The notes: a model not told the origin generated them from the sequence alone. A stretch of 64,000 bases of DNA from Saururus chinensis (GCA_035235625.1 CP141147.1:3337001-3401000); one strand, 5' to 3'; positions 1 through 12,451 are shown, counted from the first letter of the stretch. Made by a program: numbers and translations.

Positions 1-825
1 GAATGTTCTCAATTTTGATTTTTTTTTTGGGTAAGCCTAGAATATTTTCTATGCTGTTGGATGATAGTATCTTTGTTATGATTGTTAATTGTGACAATTT
101 CATATAGAGAGGTGTTTAGGTTAATATCCTATTTCAGTGTAGTGTGTGCTTTATGCTACAGAAAATATTATGAACCAAAGTAGTCTAGGTCGTACCAAAA
201 GTAAAAGAAAGTAAGATTCACTTTGGTAGGCCCTAAATTATTAATTATCACTTATACTATTAAACTAAATTAAATTAGTAAAATGAGATTTTTAAAATAT
301 TCAATCTGAAAATTAAAATTAAAAAAATTAAAGATTAAGTAAATAAATTAACAAAAATAGTTATAAGCGTGCTAATTATTTTATTAAGCTTAGCTTAAGA
401 ATGTATATATTAGATTTATACAATATTAATACTTTTAAATTTAAGTATATTGTACTTTAAAGTAAATTGGTATATTATGTAACCTTTAAAATTGGGTTGT
501 TCAACCTATGTTTTATATTATTAATTTTTTTGACTCATTTTAATCTCTAAAAAGATAAAAGATATTAAATTTTACTTCCTAATGTTTAGGTTATGTTCAT
601 TTAAATTTTATAATACTATATTTTACACTTTTGAACTTAGATTTTTTTATCTTAGTATTGTTAGAAAATTCTTAGCGAGCTCTATTAAATTAGATTTTAT
701 ATAATTATGTTTTTTTGATTTTTTAGGACCTATGTATATAACATAATTTTTAATTTTATATATATATACTTATTTACGTATTTTTGACTTCCTTGAAAAA
801 TCCCCAACGTGCTCTAAATTGTGTT
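1..825. other. AT-rich intergenic DNA
   Basis: Strongly AT-rich sequence with many stop codons in every frame and no recognisable protein, RNA or transposon end. I see nothing functional in it. Confidence 0.6.
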
Positions 826-905
826 CCCTCTGTCCTTTATTAATAGCTCTATTTTTAATTTTTGTTATTTTTATCAAACACCTCTCTTTTGTCTCCAACA
901 ATAAG
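826..905. repeat. Possible Stowaway-like MITE end fragment
   Basis: The stretch beginning TTCCCTCTGTCC and running into TTAATAGCTCTATTTT resembles the terminal part of the two Stowaway-like MITEs at 12452 and 18644, which share CTCCCTCC-type ends and the words AATAGCT and CATTTTGTTA. No opposite end was found, so this is at most a truncated copy. Confidence 0.35.
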
Positions 906-1079
906 CAATAACCATGGCACCAATCAAAAGGCACAACAAAAACATTAGATCCCCAATAGTGTCTTTGGTATAGTTAAATAGCAAGAGCAAATAGGGAATT
1001 ACATCCCACAAACAGAAATAGAAGCACTATGTTTGTTGCTGGCAGCACTATTCCTTTGGTGTTGGTTTCTCCTCCCCAC

Positions 1080-1815
1080 ACTGTGCAGTAAACGGCAGAT
1101 ATGGCATTGGCCGCTTGTGGGAAACCTCTCGTAGATAAGCTGCAAAAGGCCTCACATGGCCCTCACCGATCTTGCCCGCTCCCACGGCCCATCTGTCTGG
1201 CTAGGAACGAAGCTCCTTGTCGTGGCCTCGTCCCTGGCTGCTACCGCCGAGGTCCTCAAGGCCTAGGACCGAATGTTGCAGACTTTTATCCAGCACCGGG
1301 CAGGTTTGACATTCAAAGCAGAGAGTATAGGGTACGCATATAGAGTATATAAGATATGGGAGGCACTCATATAGGAAAGGAAGCAGCAGATGGACTCAAA
1401 TTCCAAGGAAGACTTCTTGTCCATGCTGCTCGCCACTGGTTTTGATAATCTCCAGCTCAAGGCTTTATTCACGGTCAGCAATCTCAATCCGAGTACTTAT
1501 TTTTCCAAGTGGATTTCTTTGTCTTCTCATCTCTCTTATTTTCATAAATGCTGAGCTCTGCTTATACATGACATGTTTGTTGTTGGGACGGATACAAGCA
1601 CCGCCACAATCGAGTGGGCATTGTCTGAGTTAATCAGGAACCCGAAAGCCATGGCTAGAGCTCCAAAGAGGTGGAAAGGGTGGTGGGGCATAGAAAAAAG
1701 AGAGATAACACAGTGAAAGAGATCCATCTGGTCCTCCTCACCTACCTCCAGGCATGCAACAAAGAGACACTGCGTCTGCACCCACGAGTCCCTCCTTGCA
1801 CCAGAGACTGTACGA
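1080..1815 (+). pseudogene. Degenerate cytochrome P450 (CYP76-like) relic
   Basis: Conserved P450 blocks occur in the right order on the plus strand. At 1114-1260 there is a proline-rich hinge remnant with LVGNL, an in-frame TAG at 1132, then ALTDLARSHGPSVWLG and a hydrophobic VVASS block. At 1270-1330 there is a NVADFYPAP-like segment. At 1411-1476 DFLSMLLATG precedes a GT-bounded intron-like gap. At 1570-1660 lies the I-helix oxygen-binding motif [14 protein letters not shown]. At 1735-1784 the K-helix YLQACNKETLRLHP carries the ExxR core. The frame changes between blocks, the F-G region is mostly missing, and no FxxGxRxCxG haem-cysteine loop follows. Family members are ER-anchored monooxygenases of specialised metabolism. 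CYP76 or CYP75-like placement rests on motif feel only. It is surely a P450, and almost surely dead. Confidence 0.85.
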
Positions 1816-2329
1816 AGGGCATGACCTATGTCCATCCTTCTTCCCTTCTCACGATCGTTTGCTTGGGCGTGAGCACACGGGATAGTCTTTGATAGAACAG
1901 AAAGAATGGAAGAAGAGAGAAGTAGGGGCAGAGGGTTTGATGGCAGGACACGCTCTCGGTCAGCCTACCACCATCGAACCCGTCACCCTCCTAACTCCAC
2001 CTTGTCGTTCAACCCGCCCAGCCCTCGGGTTGGTGCTCTTCACTGACACATCCCGCCCCAACACCTCCACTCTGAAGCCGATCATGTCCTCCGTCGAGGC
2101 CACGCACCGCTTTGTCTCCCCATAGCTGGGAGTCCACTCGCATTCCTTCAGTGTGTTGGGTGGCGCAGCAGAAGCTTAGTGGTTAGCCTGGCTTGTGGAT
2201 GTGCAAAAATTTTACCTTTATGTCCCTCTCAAGCAAATTACATGCATTTACACATAAACACATATATAAGCACTAGAACAAATTCAAATAACTTAAAATT
2301 TGCATGAATTAAAGCAAGAATAAATTACT
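1816..2329. other. Unassigned sequence between P450 relic and copia LTR
   Basis: GC content stays moderate to about 2150 and then falls. No P450 C-terminus or other domain is visible in any frame. A TGTTGGGTGGC word near 2154 could be the outer edge of the neighbouring copia LTR, but no target duplication supports this. Confidence 0.4.
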
Positions 2330-2927
2330 ATTGACCTTTAGGGACTGATCCCAAAGGACACGCCCAATCACCCAAAAGCACACACGATCTCTTATTTATA
2401 TCAAATATAAATGGGGGAATTAAAATTACCTCTTTAATTGATGAATCCATTATCTTCCAACTAAGAAAAAGCCCTTTATTTCTTAGCCAAATTATTGGGA
2501 TAATTTGGCTTGAATGGGGCTGATTACCACTTATCAAAGAGAAGATGAGAGCAATAGCCTTGTCGCAATTTTTCACCAATGTTTAATCCTCTTTGTTTGC
2601 CACTCAATCAAAGAGAAGAAGAAAATTCTGCCTTTGCCCTAATTGGGTTGGATGTGAAGAGAGGAAAGAGAGTTCTCTGGTTTTTCGTCTGAGAGAAAAA
2701 GAAGCCAAAACCAGATTTTCTATTTTGCATCATCTTTCATAATGAGCAGGCGGTTTATATTTATAACTGCAACAAAAACACACATTAGATAGGAATTGTA
2801 AATCCTATCTCTAATGGGATTGTGGAGCCCACTTCATTCACGCTTCTTCCAAATCCTGACTACTTCTCTCAACCGGGCCTCTCTTCCCGTTTCCAGTTTA
2901 CGTGGGTACAAACCCACTGACCCAACA
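2330..2927 (-). repeat. Ty1/copia LTR (3' LTR), outer boundary unresolved
   Basis: On the minus strand an LTR edge TGTTGGGTCAG starts exactly after a polypurine tract, and about 120 bases after the end of the RNase H frame. Inside is a TATA-like TATAAATATAAAC near 2757, followed by a CT-rich leader, as expected for U3 then R/U5. The inner edge at 2927 is firm. The outer edge lies somewhere between about 2154 and 2600 and I could not fix it, because no second LTR is present in the window. Confidence 0.6.
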
Positions 2928-2938
2928 TCCCCTACTTG
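2928..2938 (-). other. Polypurine tract of the copia element
   Basis: On the minus strand the bases read CAAGTAGGGGA and are followed directly by the LTR start TGTTGGG. This is the plus-strand primer site of an LTR retrotransposon and fixes its direction as minus. Confidence 0.7.
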
Positions 2939-3050
2939 GGTGAAGTGCCAACGAACCAGACAACAACTTGTGCACCTAGTTTTGTCTTAGTCCAACCTGT
3001 AGGCAAAAGTGTTCATACTGAACTCCATAGGAGCTGGAGCCCTAGCCCTG

Positions 3051-5060
3051 TCAAAGTCCTATACTATGAACATGACGTACAAATTGATCTGTTGTTAAGG
3101 CCTTAGTTAACATATCTGCCAACATCTCAGAAGTAGGAAGATGGTTTACTACCAACTTTCCTTTCTGTAGCATGTCAAACACAAAGTAGTAATGTACTTT
3201 AATGTATTTACCTTTGGCGCTGATTTCTCCATTTTTAAGTGTCAACACAATAGCCAGATTATCACAAAACATATGGACAAGAGAATTAACCCAGCTCTCT
3301 AGCCTAAGCCTGGCTAGAAAGTCTTTAATCCATACTGCTTCTGAAGTTGCTAAATTGCATGCATAAAATTTAGCTTCCATGGTTGACTTTGCTACGCTCT
3401 TTTGCTTCTTACTAGCCCAATCTATAGCACCGCCTCCAAACATGAAGACATTACGAACAGTAGATTTCCTATCATCTAGGTCCCCAACATAGTCTGAATC
3501 ACTATACCCAGCCAATGACAGTTCCTCAACCGGATAGGTAAGTTTCATACATTTGGTTCCCAAGAGGTACCTAAAAACTCGCTTCACTGCTTGCCAGTGA
3601 GCCATACCTGGGTTTGCCTGGTATCTACTCAAGAGCCCTACAACATAGCTTAAATTAGGTCGAGTACAGGTCATGACATACATTAAGCTGCCAATAGCCT
3701 GTGCATAAGGCACTGACTCCATTTTGAGTCTATCCTCGTTAGAAGATGGTGTCTGACTTTTAGATAAACTTGTACCCTTATAGATATGAGACTCTATTGC
3801 TTTCCAACTAATCACACTGAAGCGTTTTAAGATGCTTTCTATGTATGATTTTTGAGATATACTAAGCAAACTTGTTTTTCTATCTCTGTCAATCTTCATA
3901 CCAAGTATGTAAGAGGCCTCACCCATGTCTTTCATTTCAAATTAGGTCTTGAGGTACTCCTTTAGACTGACTATTAAGCTCAAGTCATTTTCCATCAAAA
4001 GGATATCATCTACATAGAGAGAGAGTAACATAAATCTACTTTCATCCTTAAAGGAGTAGACACAATGATCATATTCATTTGCTATGAATCCATACTCACT
4101 AATCACCCTGTGAAAAGTGAAGTACCATAGCCTAGGAGACTGTTTAAGGCTATATAAAGACTTTATGAGTTTGCACACCTTATGTTCCTCTCTAAGAACA
4201 ACAAAACCCTCAGGTTGTTCTATGTAAATTTCCTCATTTAAATCCCTATTTAGGAAGACAATCTTTACATCTATTTGGTGCAACTCTAAATCTAATTGTG
4301 ACACTATAGCTAACAAACACCTAATAGATGTAAATCTAGTCACAGGTGAATAAGTTTCCTTAAAGTTAATTTCCCTGACTTAGTTAAAACCTTTAGCTAC
4401 GAGTCTTGCCTTATATTTATCTATAGACCCATCTATCTTGAGCTTTTTCTTGAAGATTCACTTATAGTTAATATGCTTTTTTTCACTGGGCAAGTCAACA
4501 ACTTCTCAGACTTGGTTCTTCATAATGGAATCCATTTCCTCTTGAATAGCTAATTGTCATTCCTTGGAATATGAACTGTCCATTGTCTACTCATATGTTA
4601 AGGGATCATCAGATAAAGATTCATTTATTGTTACTTCATCATCTCCTAACATGGCATGGAAGTCCCTCAATAAGGTTGAAGGTCTTCTATCTCTCATCTC
4701 CCTTACTTCAGACACTCCTCTAGGTTTAGATCCTATAACCACCTCTGTAGAAGTAGTAGTGTTTTGTTCTTTCTCTACTTCAAACAGTTTATATTCTTTA
4801 CTAGGAATTTTAGGGTCTAAGTCTTCTTCTAGGAAATAGGCATCCCTAGATTAAATGACCCCCACTGTCCCATCAGTATAGTGTACTACAAACTTGTACC
4901 CCTTAGAGTGTTCACTGTACCCTATAAAGTTACTTTTAATGTAATTGATTGGAGTGATAGAATGAGTAGCTCATCTAGTGTATACTTATGACTTGTCTAA
5001 TGGCACCAAACACTTCTAACTGTGTGAGGAAAACTACAGTTGAGTAACATGGGATAGTAG
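3051..5060 (-). pseudogene. Ty1/copia pol relic: reverse transcriptase and RNase H
   Basis: Reading on the minus strand, an integrase C-terminal GYSEHSKGYKF box (about 4890-4935) precedes an acidic spacer, then the RT start with VARLVAKGF-like residues near 4400. RT continues with QIDVKIVFLN, EEIYIEQPEGF and the catalytic YVDD (about 4010). RNase H follows with GYSDSDYVGD and the end MLTKAL (about 3100). The copia order of integrase before RT is therefore shown. The two longest open parts are 3942-4343 and 3051-3935, in different frames, and in-frame stops cut the upstream part. No gag, protease or 5' LTR is present, so the element is 5'-truncated near 5060, where another repeat begins. It would have copied RNA to cDNA in a virus-like particle; it is now inactive. 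Confidence 0.9.
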
Positions 5061-5095
5061 ACCTCAGCCATGAATGTCACTACTACTGCTGCTGC

Positions 5096-5668
5096 CAGGG
5101 CTAGGAATCAGGTCAGGTCGGGTCGTGTCATGACCTGACCCTATTTGTTAATCGGGTGTAAAACCCAAACCCTACTTTGGTCGGGTATGCAGGTAACCCT
5201 ATTCTTTTAGTCAATTTTTTCTTATCTTAGTATTTTATACATTATCTTTGCATGGGCCAAATATAAAGAATTTTAGATACATTGCAACATTATAAATAAA
5301 TGTCAAACATTTTCTATGTTATTTGAGAAAGTGAGAGTTAGAGAGAGGGCATTGCAACATTATTAGATACATATCCAAAATTATAAAATCCTATAGAAAA
5401 TTAATAAATAACTATTAAATAAAATAAAATATAAAAGAAAATAGAATTATAAGAAATTTTTTTTTCAAATCTCTCCATCTTACATCATTAAATAATAAGG
5501 TCGAGGTTGGGTTGTGCGGGTTATGTAGGTAAAGCCCTACCCAACCCTACTTTTAAAACATGTAAAATTTCCAAACCCTAACCCTAACCCTAACTATATT
5601 CAGGTTGGGTTAGGGTTAGGTAGGTTCAAGCTTGGTAAACGGGTTGGGTTGAACTTTTCTAGCTCTAG
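5096..5668. repeat. GGTT-rich repeat family, copy 1, with telomere-like core
   Basis: Both flanks are rich in GGGTTGGGTT and GTCGGGT words, with an AT-rich centre. Segments such as CCCTACTTTGGTC, TTAAATAATA, GAGGTTGG and ACTTTTAAAA recur in the same order at 12660-12930. The left part shows a local palindrome around GTCATGACCTGAC. It looks like a non-autonomous dispersed repeat. Its class is unknown because no clean terminal repeats or target duplication were found. Confidence 0.6.
5573..5594. repeat. Interstitial telomere-like CCCTAA units
   Basis: Three consecutive plant-type telomere units (CCCTAAA/CCCTAA) sit inside the GGTT-rich repeat, followed by further GGGTTAGGGTTAGG on the other side of a short spacer. 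The related copy at 12840 has a broken version, so this may be local amplification of a preexisting word rather than a telomere scar. Confidence 0.7.
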
Positions 5669-5929
5669 TTGCTGCAACCCCTATATTGGCTAAAGGTGTG
5701 TAGCTAGGAACCTAAGAAAATAATTTTGATGCATCTTCTTTAGGAGTTGTTGAGAACACCTTATTCCCTTTTGAGATGATGAGCATATTTCACAACATAG
5801 GCTCACACCATGCAAGCCCAAACCTAGGTGATCCAAACTCAGCTTTAGGCTCCAGTGGAACTGAATAATCTTAAGAATAAGGAAAATACCAATAATAAGA
5901 ATGTGAGTTCAACTACCTTAGAACGATTC
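5669..5929. other. Unassigned sequence before the gypsy relic
   Basis: No domain recognised. It may be the leader of the gypsy relic that follows, but no LTR or primer-binding site is visible. Confidence 0.3.
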
Positions 5930-6480
5930 AAGAAAATGACCTCAACCATTAATGGGGAAGGAGTACAAGAGGAAGCCAAGAAATAGATTAAAGAGTCAGT
6001 GAAAACATTTGATGCTATATTGGTTAATCCTAATAATAAGGTTAGTATGGTGATTTCATTATGATCCGGGAGATGTACTTTTGGTGAAAAATGGTAAGAA
6101 GCTCACTCTTTAAGGATAATGTGGTTATCTCGTGGGATGAAATTTTAGAAGCCTTTAATAAGTAGTATTTCCCCCCTCACATATGAAGGAATAAGAAAAT
6201 GGAGTTTCTTGACCTTCGACAGAGGGAGTTGTGCAATAAATACCAAGCATTAGTGGGGTTGGTTTCGTTCATTCTCGCATTATTGTGGCTAAGCTTATTA
6301 ATGATTAACAAAACCCAGTCATCTAAGCAAGCATGCAAGTGGCAAGACTTTCTAACCGAATTCTACTTCATCGTGGAGTATAAGCTGGGCCAAAACTATG
6401 TGGTGACTGATGCCCTCAGCCGAAAAGCAGAGATTGTTGCATTGAAGTTGGAGATTGCTAACTCATGTGGATAGAAGACT
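5930..6480 (+). pseudogene. Ty3/gypsy relic: gag fused by deletion to RNase H end
   Basis: The plus strand first shows a retrotransposon gag block: SWDEILEAFNK, a stop, then YFPPHI, a stop, and MEFLDLRQREL (about 6120-6230). Without the usual 3 kb of protease and RT it then enters the RNase H tail: ACKWQDFLTEF, FIVEYKLGQNYVV and the hallmark DALSRK (about 6330-6425). The join lies between about 6235 and 6315, inside one open frame (6199-6474), so this is an internally deleted copy, not two elements. The chimeric frame has no expected activity. Confidence 0.8.
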
Positions 6481-9400
6481 ACTGCAAAGGAGTTACTATC
6501 GAATTTGAATAGGCCTTAGAAAAGGCTACACATGTAAGATAAGAATCACATTTAAAAATTGGGGTAATCGATGTAAGAGACAATACCATAACTGCCAACA
6601 TCAAATAAATGTTGTATTTGTGATTGCCGAATGTGTTATGCTTATTCTACTGGAAAGATGTTCTGACAAATACATCAATAACATAAAAAATATCCATCCC
6701 AACACTAGTAGATAGGGTAATTCTTGCATCATTTGAAGATTTAAACTCCATTAATGAAGTTCTAATACTTTAAATGATGCTAATCACCTTCATATATGGA
6801 GCCATTATCCACAATATCTATATTTTAAATAAGTAAAGTTAAGTGCTAATTAATTTTTTCTTAGATGCTAATCAACTTTCTCTTAACTCAGTTTAACATA
6901 TAATATTTATAATTTATGTTTATGTTAGAAACTCTACACGTGTAATTTGTTATATGGCATGGGTAGGGTTAGAAAAGGGATATGCCTCGGCTTATAGGCC
7001 GACTAAGTTTGACCTTTAGAAAAGGCTATACATGTAAGATTAGAAATAAATAAAAAAAATAAGGTAATTAATGTCAACCATAAACAAATCGACTGGTCTA
7101 GCCCTTCCACTGCCATTGACATTAGGGTTGAGAGATGTTATATTAACTGTGAATTAATTATTTTGCCCTTGCGGGTTGACCGCATAGGGCATAATTAATT
7201 AACCCCAAAAATTCATTTTTTTTTCAATTAGATTGTACAACTAATTAAGGCACTAATTAAAGTGTATACTATGTTATTTTCGCCTTTAATCGAATTCATA
7301 TAAGGAGTAAATTTACCATTTTACCCTGAGTGGTAGATATGTAATTTTTTTATTTTTTACCCAAATTAGGTCTTCTTTTGGGAAAAATTATTTTTTTATA
7401 GAAAAATTACATCTTTATGATATTAATAGATGTTGTTTTCCTGTTAAAATGCATGTATGAAGTTTCATGGTGATCTAAAATTTTGATTGTGTGAAAAATT
7501 ACCGATTTGCCTCTAGGGCATTTTTAGTATTTCAAAAGTTGCTAAAATTTTTAGGTGAATTATTTCCACCAGTCAATTGATGTTTTTTATAGTATTATTT
7601 GATACTTAAATACTTTTATATTGTTGTATATTTTTGCTAAGTTTGTAAAAATTATAATTTAACCATGAAAATTAGTAATTTTACATTAGCTGGAATTTGG
7701 AGTGGTGTATTTTAGTATTTGGTACATTAGTAATTTATATTTAAATATTATTATATTAATTATAATTTTTAGTGTCTTATAGCCAAATCCTCGAAGGTAA
7801 TTTGATTTATTAAGAAGTTTCTAAACATCTTTATCTAATTCCTTAGATGTAATAACCTTGTTTTTAATCTCTAACTACATTATGAAATTCGCTACAAAGG
7901 ATTTCCCTACTTAGATAGTAGCTTAATGTAGAGATTTGCCAAACTTTTTAACAGTCTCTACTCGTTAATTAACATAAAGGATACTAAGGTCGATTACATA
8001 CATCAATACTAAATGAATTAAAAGATGTAATTTAACTAATTCTGTTTTAACTATAAATATTATATTTATTCCATTGACATGTTAAGCTTTATGATATGCG
8101 ACTGTAACGTGTGAGCAAACTACTGATCATTCGCTTCGTGGGCTTCTTCTTTAGGTTCTGGGAAACAATTTTCATTTACGAACATCGTTATTTTAAAATA
8201 AGAGACATTAATAAAAATGCCAATTTTACATAAATACAATAATTTTCTTTATAATTGTCTTTTATAATATTTATTACGATGACTATTATGTTAATAAAAA
8301 TGTATATAATCGCCACACTCATAAAATATAACATGATGGCTTTAGGGTAATGATTAAAGTGCATCTTATATTATTTTTTCGTCTAATCGAATTTATATAG
8401 GCAGTATATTCACCGTTTTACCTACAATGATAGATATGTAATTTTTTTTACTCAAATTAGGTCTCTTTTAGGTAAAACTAATTTTTTCTAATAAGATTTC
8501 ATATTTTGATATTTATAAATATTTTTTTACTATTACAATGCATTTAAAAAGTTTCTTTAAGATATAAAATTTTAATTTTATAAAAATTAATTATTGCCTT
8601 CTCGGGCATATTTGGCATTTGAAAAGTTGTTAAAATTTAAACGAATTATTTTTAGTAATTAATTAATATTATTTATTAATGTTTAGAGTATTGTTTGGTA
8701 CTTAAATATTTTTATATTTTCCCAAATTTTTTAAAATTATAATTTAATAATATTATTTTTGAATCTAATAGAATTTATATGAGCAATAAATTCATTGTTT
8801 TCTTTTCGGTGGTAGATATGTAATTTTTTAGTTTTTTACCTAAATTATGTCTGCTTTTGGGTAAAACTATTTTACCTTAGGTGGCAGCTTATGCCTTTTT
8901 GATAAAGGATCGTACCTCCTTAACATACGGGCAGTTGCCCGCATTGTCGACTCAGCCCGCACCGTGGAAACTCGTGTAACTTCAACTCTCCTAATAACAA
9001 CCTGCTACAACAGTTCGTTTCGCCGCCTCAGCCCCCCTTGTAGTAATATATGTATTAACCTGCTGCATCATACCCTTATAGGTGGTATCTACCTCTACCT
9101 ACAAAATGACATCATCTTGTGCCGTCTTGGGCTTAGTAATAGTTAATGGCTTTAATAGCAACTCGGTCCACCTTAAGGATTAATTTATGGCATGTAGATA
9201 TAATAATAAAAACATTATTATTATAATTTTGCGAATCATGAGATAACTAAATGTTGGCTTTAGATAATATTACTATCATGATATCAATTAATATCTTAGT
9301 AATGGTAGACCTAACTTTTTTTTAAAGTTCTTTTTACCAAACTGTAGAAGACAAATACCCTAATAAATAACTATTACCAATGGCAAACTAATAAAAAAAC

Positions 9401-11750
9401 TTGATTTAACTGACTTTGGTATTACTATGAATAATATAGTAGTTGTAGATATAAGTATTATAAATGTAAACATTAAACACAAATTTAACATCTTAATAAC
9501 AAAAGACTGCTAGTCGTTACCTTCGTGGGCTTCTTTTTCAAGCCCTACTAAACAATTCTCACAAACAAACCCTAGTTAGGAATTAGAGACAATACTATAA
9601 CTACCAATAACAAATAAAGGCTGTATTTGTCATTACCGAATATGTTATTGCTATTATATTGAAAATAAGTGTTTACAAAGATATTAATAACATAAAAAAT
9701 ATTCACCCCAACATTGTCATATCGGGTAATTTTTACATAATTTAACGATTAAAACTCTGTTAAAGAAGTTCAAATATTTGAAACGAAGCAAATCACCTTC
9801 ATCTAGGGAACCATTATCCACAATCTCTATATTTCAAATAAACAAAATTAAGTGCTAATTAGTTTTTTCTTAAATGATAATTAACTTTCTCTTAACTCTA
9901 TTTATCATATAATATTTATAATTAGGAAAAGTTAATATGAGCCCGGGATCATATAAATGGGACTCTTTATAATTTATATTTATATTATAAACTTTATATT
10001 TGTAATTTATTATATATCATAGGTAGAGGTGATAAAGGGCTACACTTAGAAATATAAGTTTGTTGGGCCTTACTTTTAAAAATAAAATAAATATAAAATA
10101 AAAATCAAATAACTTAATACGATAATCGATGTCAACTACAAACAAATCGACCAATTTAACCTTTTTGCTGCTATTTACATAAAAATGACATTAGCTATTA
10201 ATTAACTATTTTGAAATTACGGGCCGATCGCATAGGACTTAATTAATTAAGCATAATTTTTTTTCACATTAGATTGGACGACTAATTAAAGTGTATACGA
10301 TATCATTTTTTCCTTTAATTAAATATATATATAATGAGTAAATTTACTATTTTACCTATAGTGATAGATTTATAATTGTTTTTATTTTTTTACCTAAATT
10401 AGGTCTTCTTTTAAGTAAAACTATTTTGTTGTAGCAAAATTACATTAATGGATGTTATTTTACTGTTAGAATGCATATATAAAGTTTCATAGCAATTTAG
10501 AATTTTAATTATGTAAAAATTACCAATTTGCCCTTTTAGGTATTTTAAAAGTTATTATAATTTTTAAGCGAATTGTTTCCACTAGTTAAATGATGTTGTT
10601 TATAGTATGGTTTGGTACTTAAATATATCTAGATTGTTGTGTTCTTTTGCTAAATTTATGAAAATTTTAATTTGACTTGGTTAATTGGTAATTTGACATT
10701 TGCTAGAATTTGTGGTGGTGCACTCTAGTATTTTATATAGTAGTAATTAATATTTAAATATTATTATATGATTTATAATTTTTAGTACATTATAGCCGAA
10801 TCCTTAAAAGTGATCTACCTTTTAATAAGTTTTTAAATATCCTTGTTAAATTCCTTATAACTAATAACCATTTAATAACCTCTAACTACATAATGAAGTT
10901 AGTTACAATGGACTTTACTTTTTATTAACATAAATGTTACAAAGGTCGGTTTATACATAAATACTAAACAAATTAAATTATTTGATTTAACTATTTCCTT
11001 TTTACTATGAATGTTATAGTAAATCTAGTAACAGTAATTAAGGAGGAATACATATTAAACGTCATAATATGCGACTATATTGTTAGAGTAAATTGTTAGC
11101 CGTTGGCTTCTTAAACTTCTTTTTAAAGGTTTATAATATAATTTTTATTTATAACATCATAAGTTTAAAATGAGAGACATTAACATAAATGTTAAATGTC
11201 ACATAAAGACAATATTTTTCCTTATAATTGTTCATTGTAATAATTATTACGATGATTATGATGTCAATGTAAATGTATATATTTGCTATACTAATAAAAT
11301 ATAACATGATAACTTTAAAGTATTAATTAAAGTATATATTATATTATTTTTTATCTAATCGAATTAATATAAGCTACAATTATTTACATAAATAAATGTT
11401 AAACTAATTAAAAGATGTGATTAATTTTTTATGTTTTATTTATTAATGCTATAGTAACTATGGTGATAGTCATTATAGATGAATATAAGTTAAGTGTTAT
11501 GATATACGATTTTATCGTGTTAACAAAGAGCTGGTCGTTTACTTCGTGGGCTTCCTATGTAAGCTTGAAGAAATAATTTTAATTAATAAACATCACGTAG
11601 TCTAAAATTAATGACATTTACACAAATACTAATGTCACATAAAGACAATATTTTTCCTTGTAATTGTCTTATTAAATATTTAGTACAATTACTATGACAT
11701 CAATGTAAATAATTATTAATGATGTTAATTTATTATATTATTATTATTTA
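6481..11750. repeat. Array of diverged direct repeats, unit spacing about 3 kb
   Basis: Long ordered similarity joins 6560-8345 with 9590-11340. Examples are ATAACATAAAAAATAT at 6682 and 9688, CACCTTCAT then CCATTATCCACAAT at 6790 and 9796, CTTTCTCTTAACTC at 6879 and 9884, AAAGTGTATAC at 7259 and 10290, and AAATTAGGTCTTCTTTT at 7363 and 10396. Partial extra units occur at 8335-8600 and 8750-8880 (TAGATATGTAATTTTT then AAATTA.GTCT) and at 11310-11370. A separate block around CTTCGTGGGCTTC recurs near 8130, 9520, 11095 and 11540. No open frame of note, no transposon end. It could be an old segmental or tandem duplication of an AT-rich unit, or an ancient satellite-like array. Copy 2 carries a roughly 45-bp extra piece near 9925-9965. 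Confidence 0.75.
8885..9150. other. GC-richer island inside the AT-rich array
   Basis: A segment of about 260 bases is richer in C than its surroundings, with runs such as CCTCAGCCCCCC, and interrupts a partial array unit. A 60-codon plus-strand frame (8964-9146) matches no family I recognise. It may be an insertion. Confidence 0.4.
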
Positions 11751-12451
11751 TATTACTATTAATGTGAAAAGGGGGACTAAGATTTTTACCAAATATCTTA
11801 AATTACCCTTGTGTTTAGGAGTTCACATTATATTTGAGATTCCAACAAAATTTTAAATTACTATAACTACACATCTCTAAATTTTATATACAAAGTTGCA
11901 AACTTAATAAAAGTCCTAAACTATGTTTACCTAGTTTAAGATTCCTTAAAGTCTTAAAGTACATGTAACTTTTTTTTATGTAGAAACTTAGTTAATAATC
12001 ATAATATGTTTAAGTTCTATATTAAAACATAATAAAAAGTCCTAAATTACTATAGTTGCATGTTTTTTTAACTTTCATATGAAAATTTAATTTAAAATCC
12101 TAACTTACTATGGTTCATTGTCTCTTAAGTTTTATAAGTAAACTTAATTTTGGTTGAATTCAAAGTCTTAATTTATTATAAGAGAACCCTTTATTAGAGA
12201 GACTAGATATTAGTTTCTAAACAATTCTTAAAAAAAGGTTAGTAACTAAAAGTCCTAATTAATTAAGAGGGAGACTTATATACTTATATTGTTAGAGAGC
12301 GGATCCTATAATTGTTAATTAAGACAAGACTCATATTGAAGTTTTTTTTCTTCTAATAGCTCATAATTATTATATATTTTTTACAGTTACTAGGATTGTT
12401 GTTTTTGTTGAACATGCTGTCTATATTTATTTCTTATCACATAAAAAAATA
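11751..12451. other. AT-rich intergenic DNA
   Basis: No gene or transposon end recognised. Repeated words such as AAAGTCCTAA recur at about 11910, 12040, 12090 and 12250, suggesting a decayed short tandem pattern. Confidence 0.4.

Noticed and set aside
1889-2125. P450 C-terminal exon
   Set aside because: No haem-binding cysteine loop or other P450 motif in any frame.
5573-5594. True chromosome end or fusion scar
   Set aside because: Only three units, embedded in a dispersed repeat that recurs at 12661; too little for a telomere.
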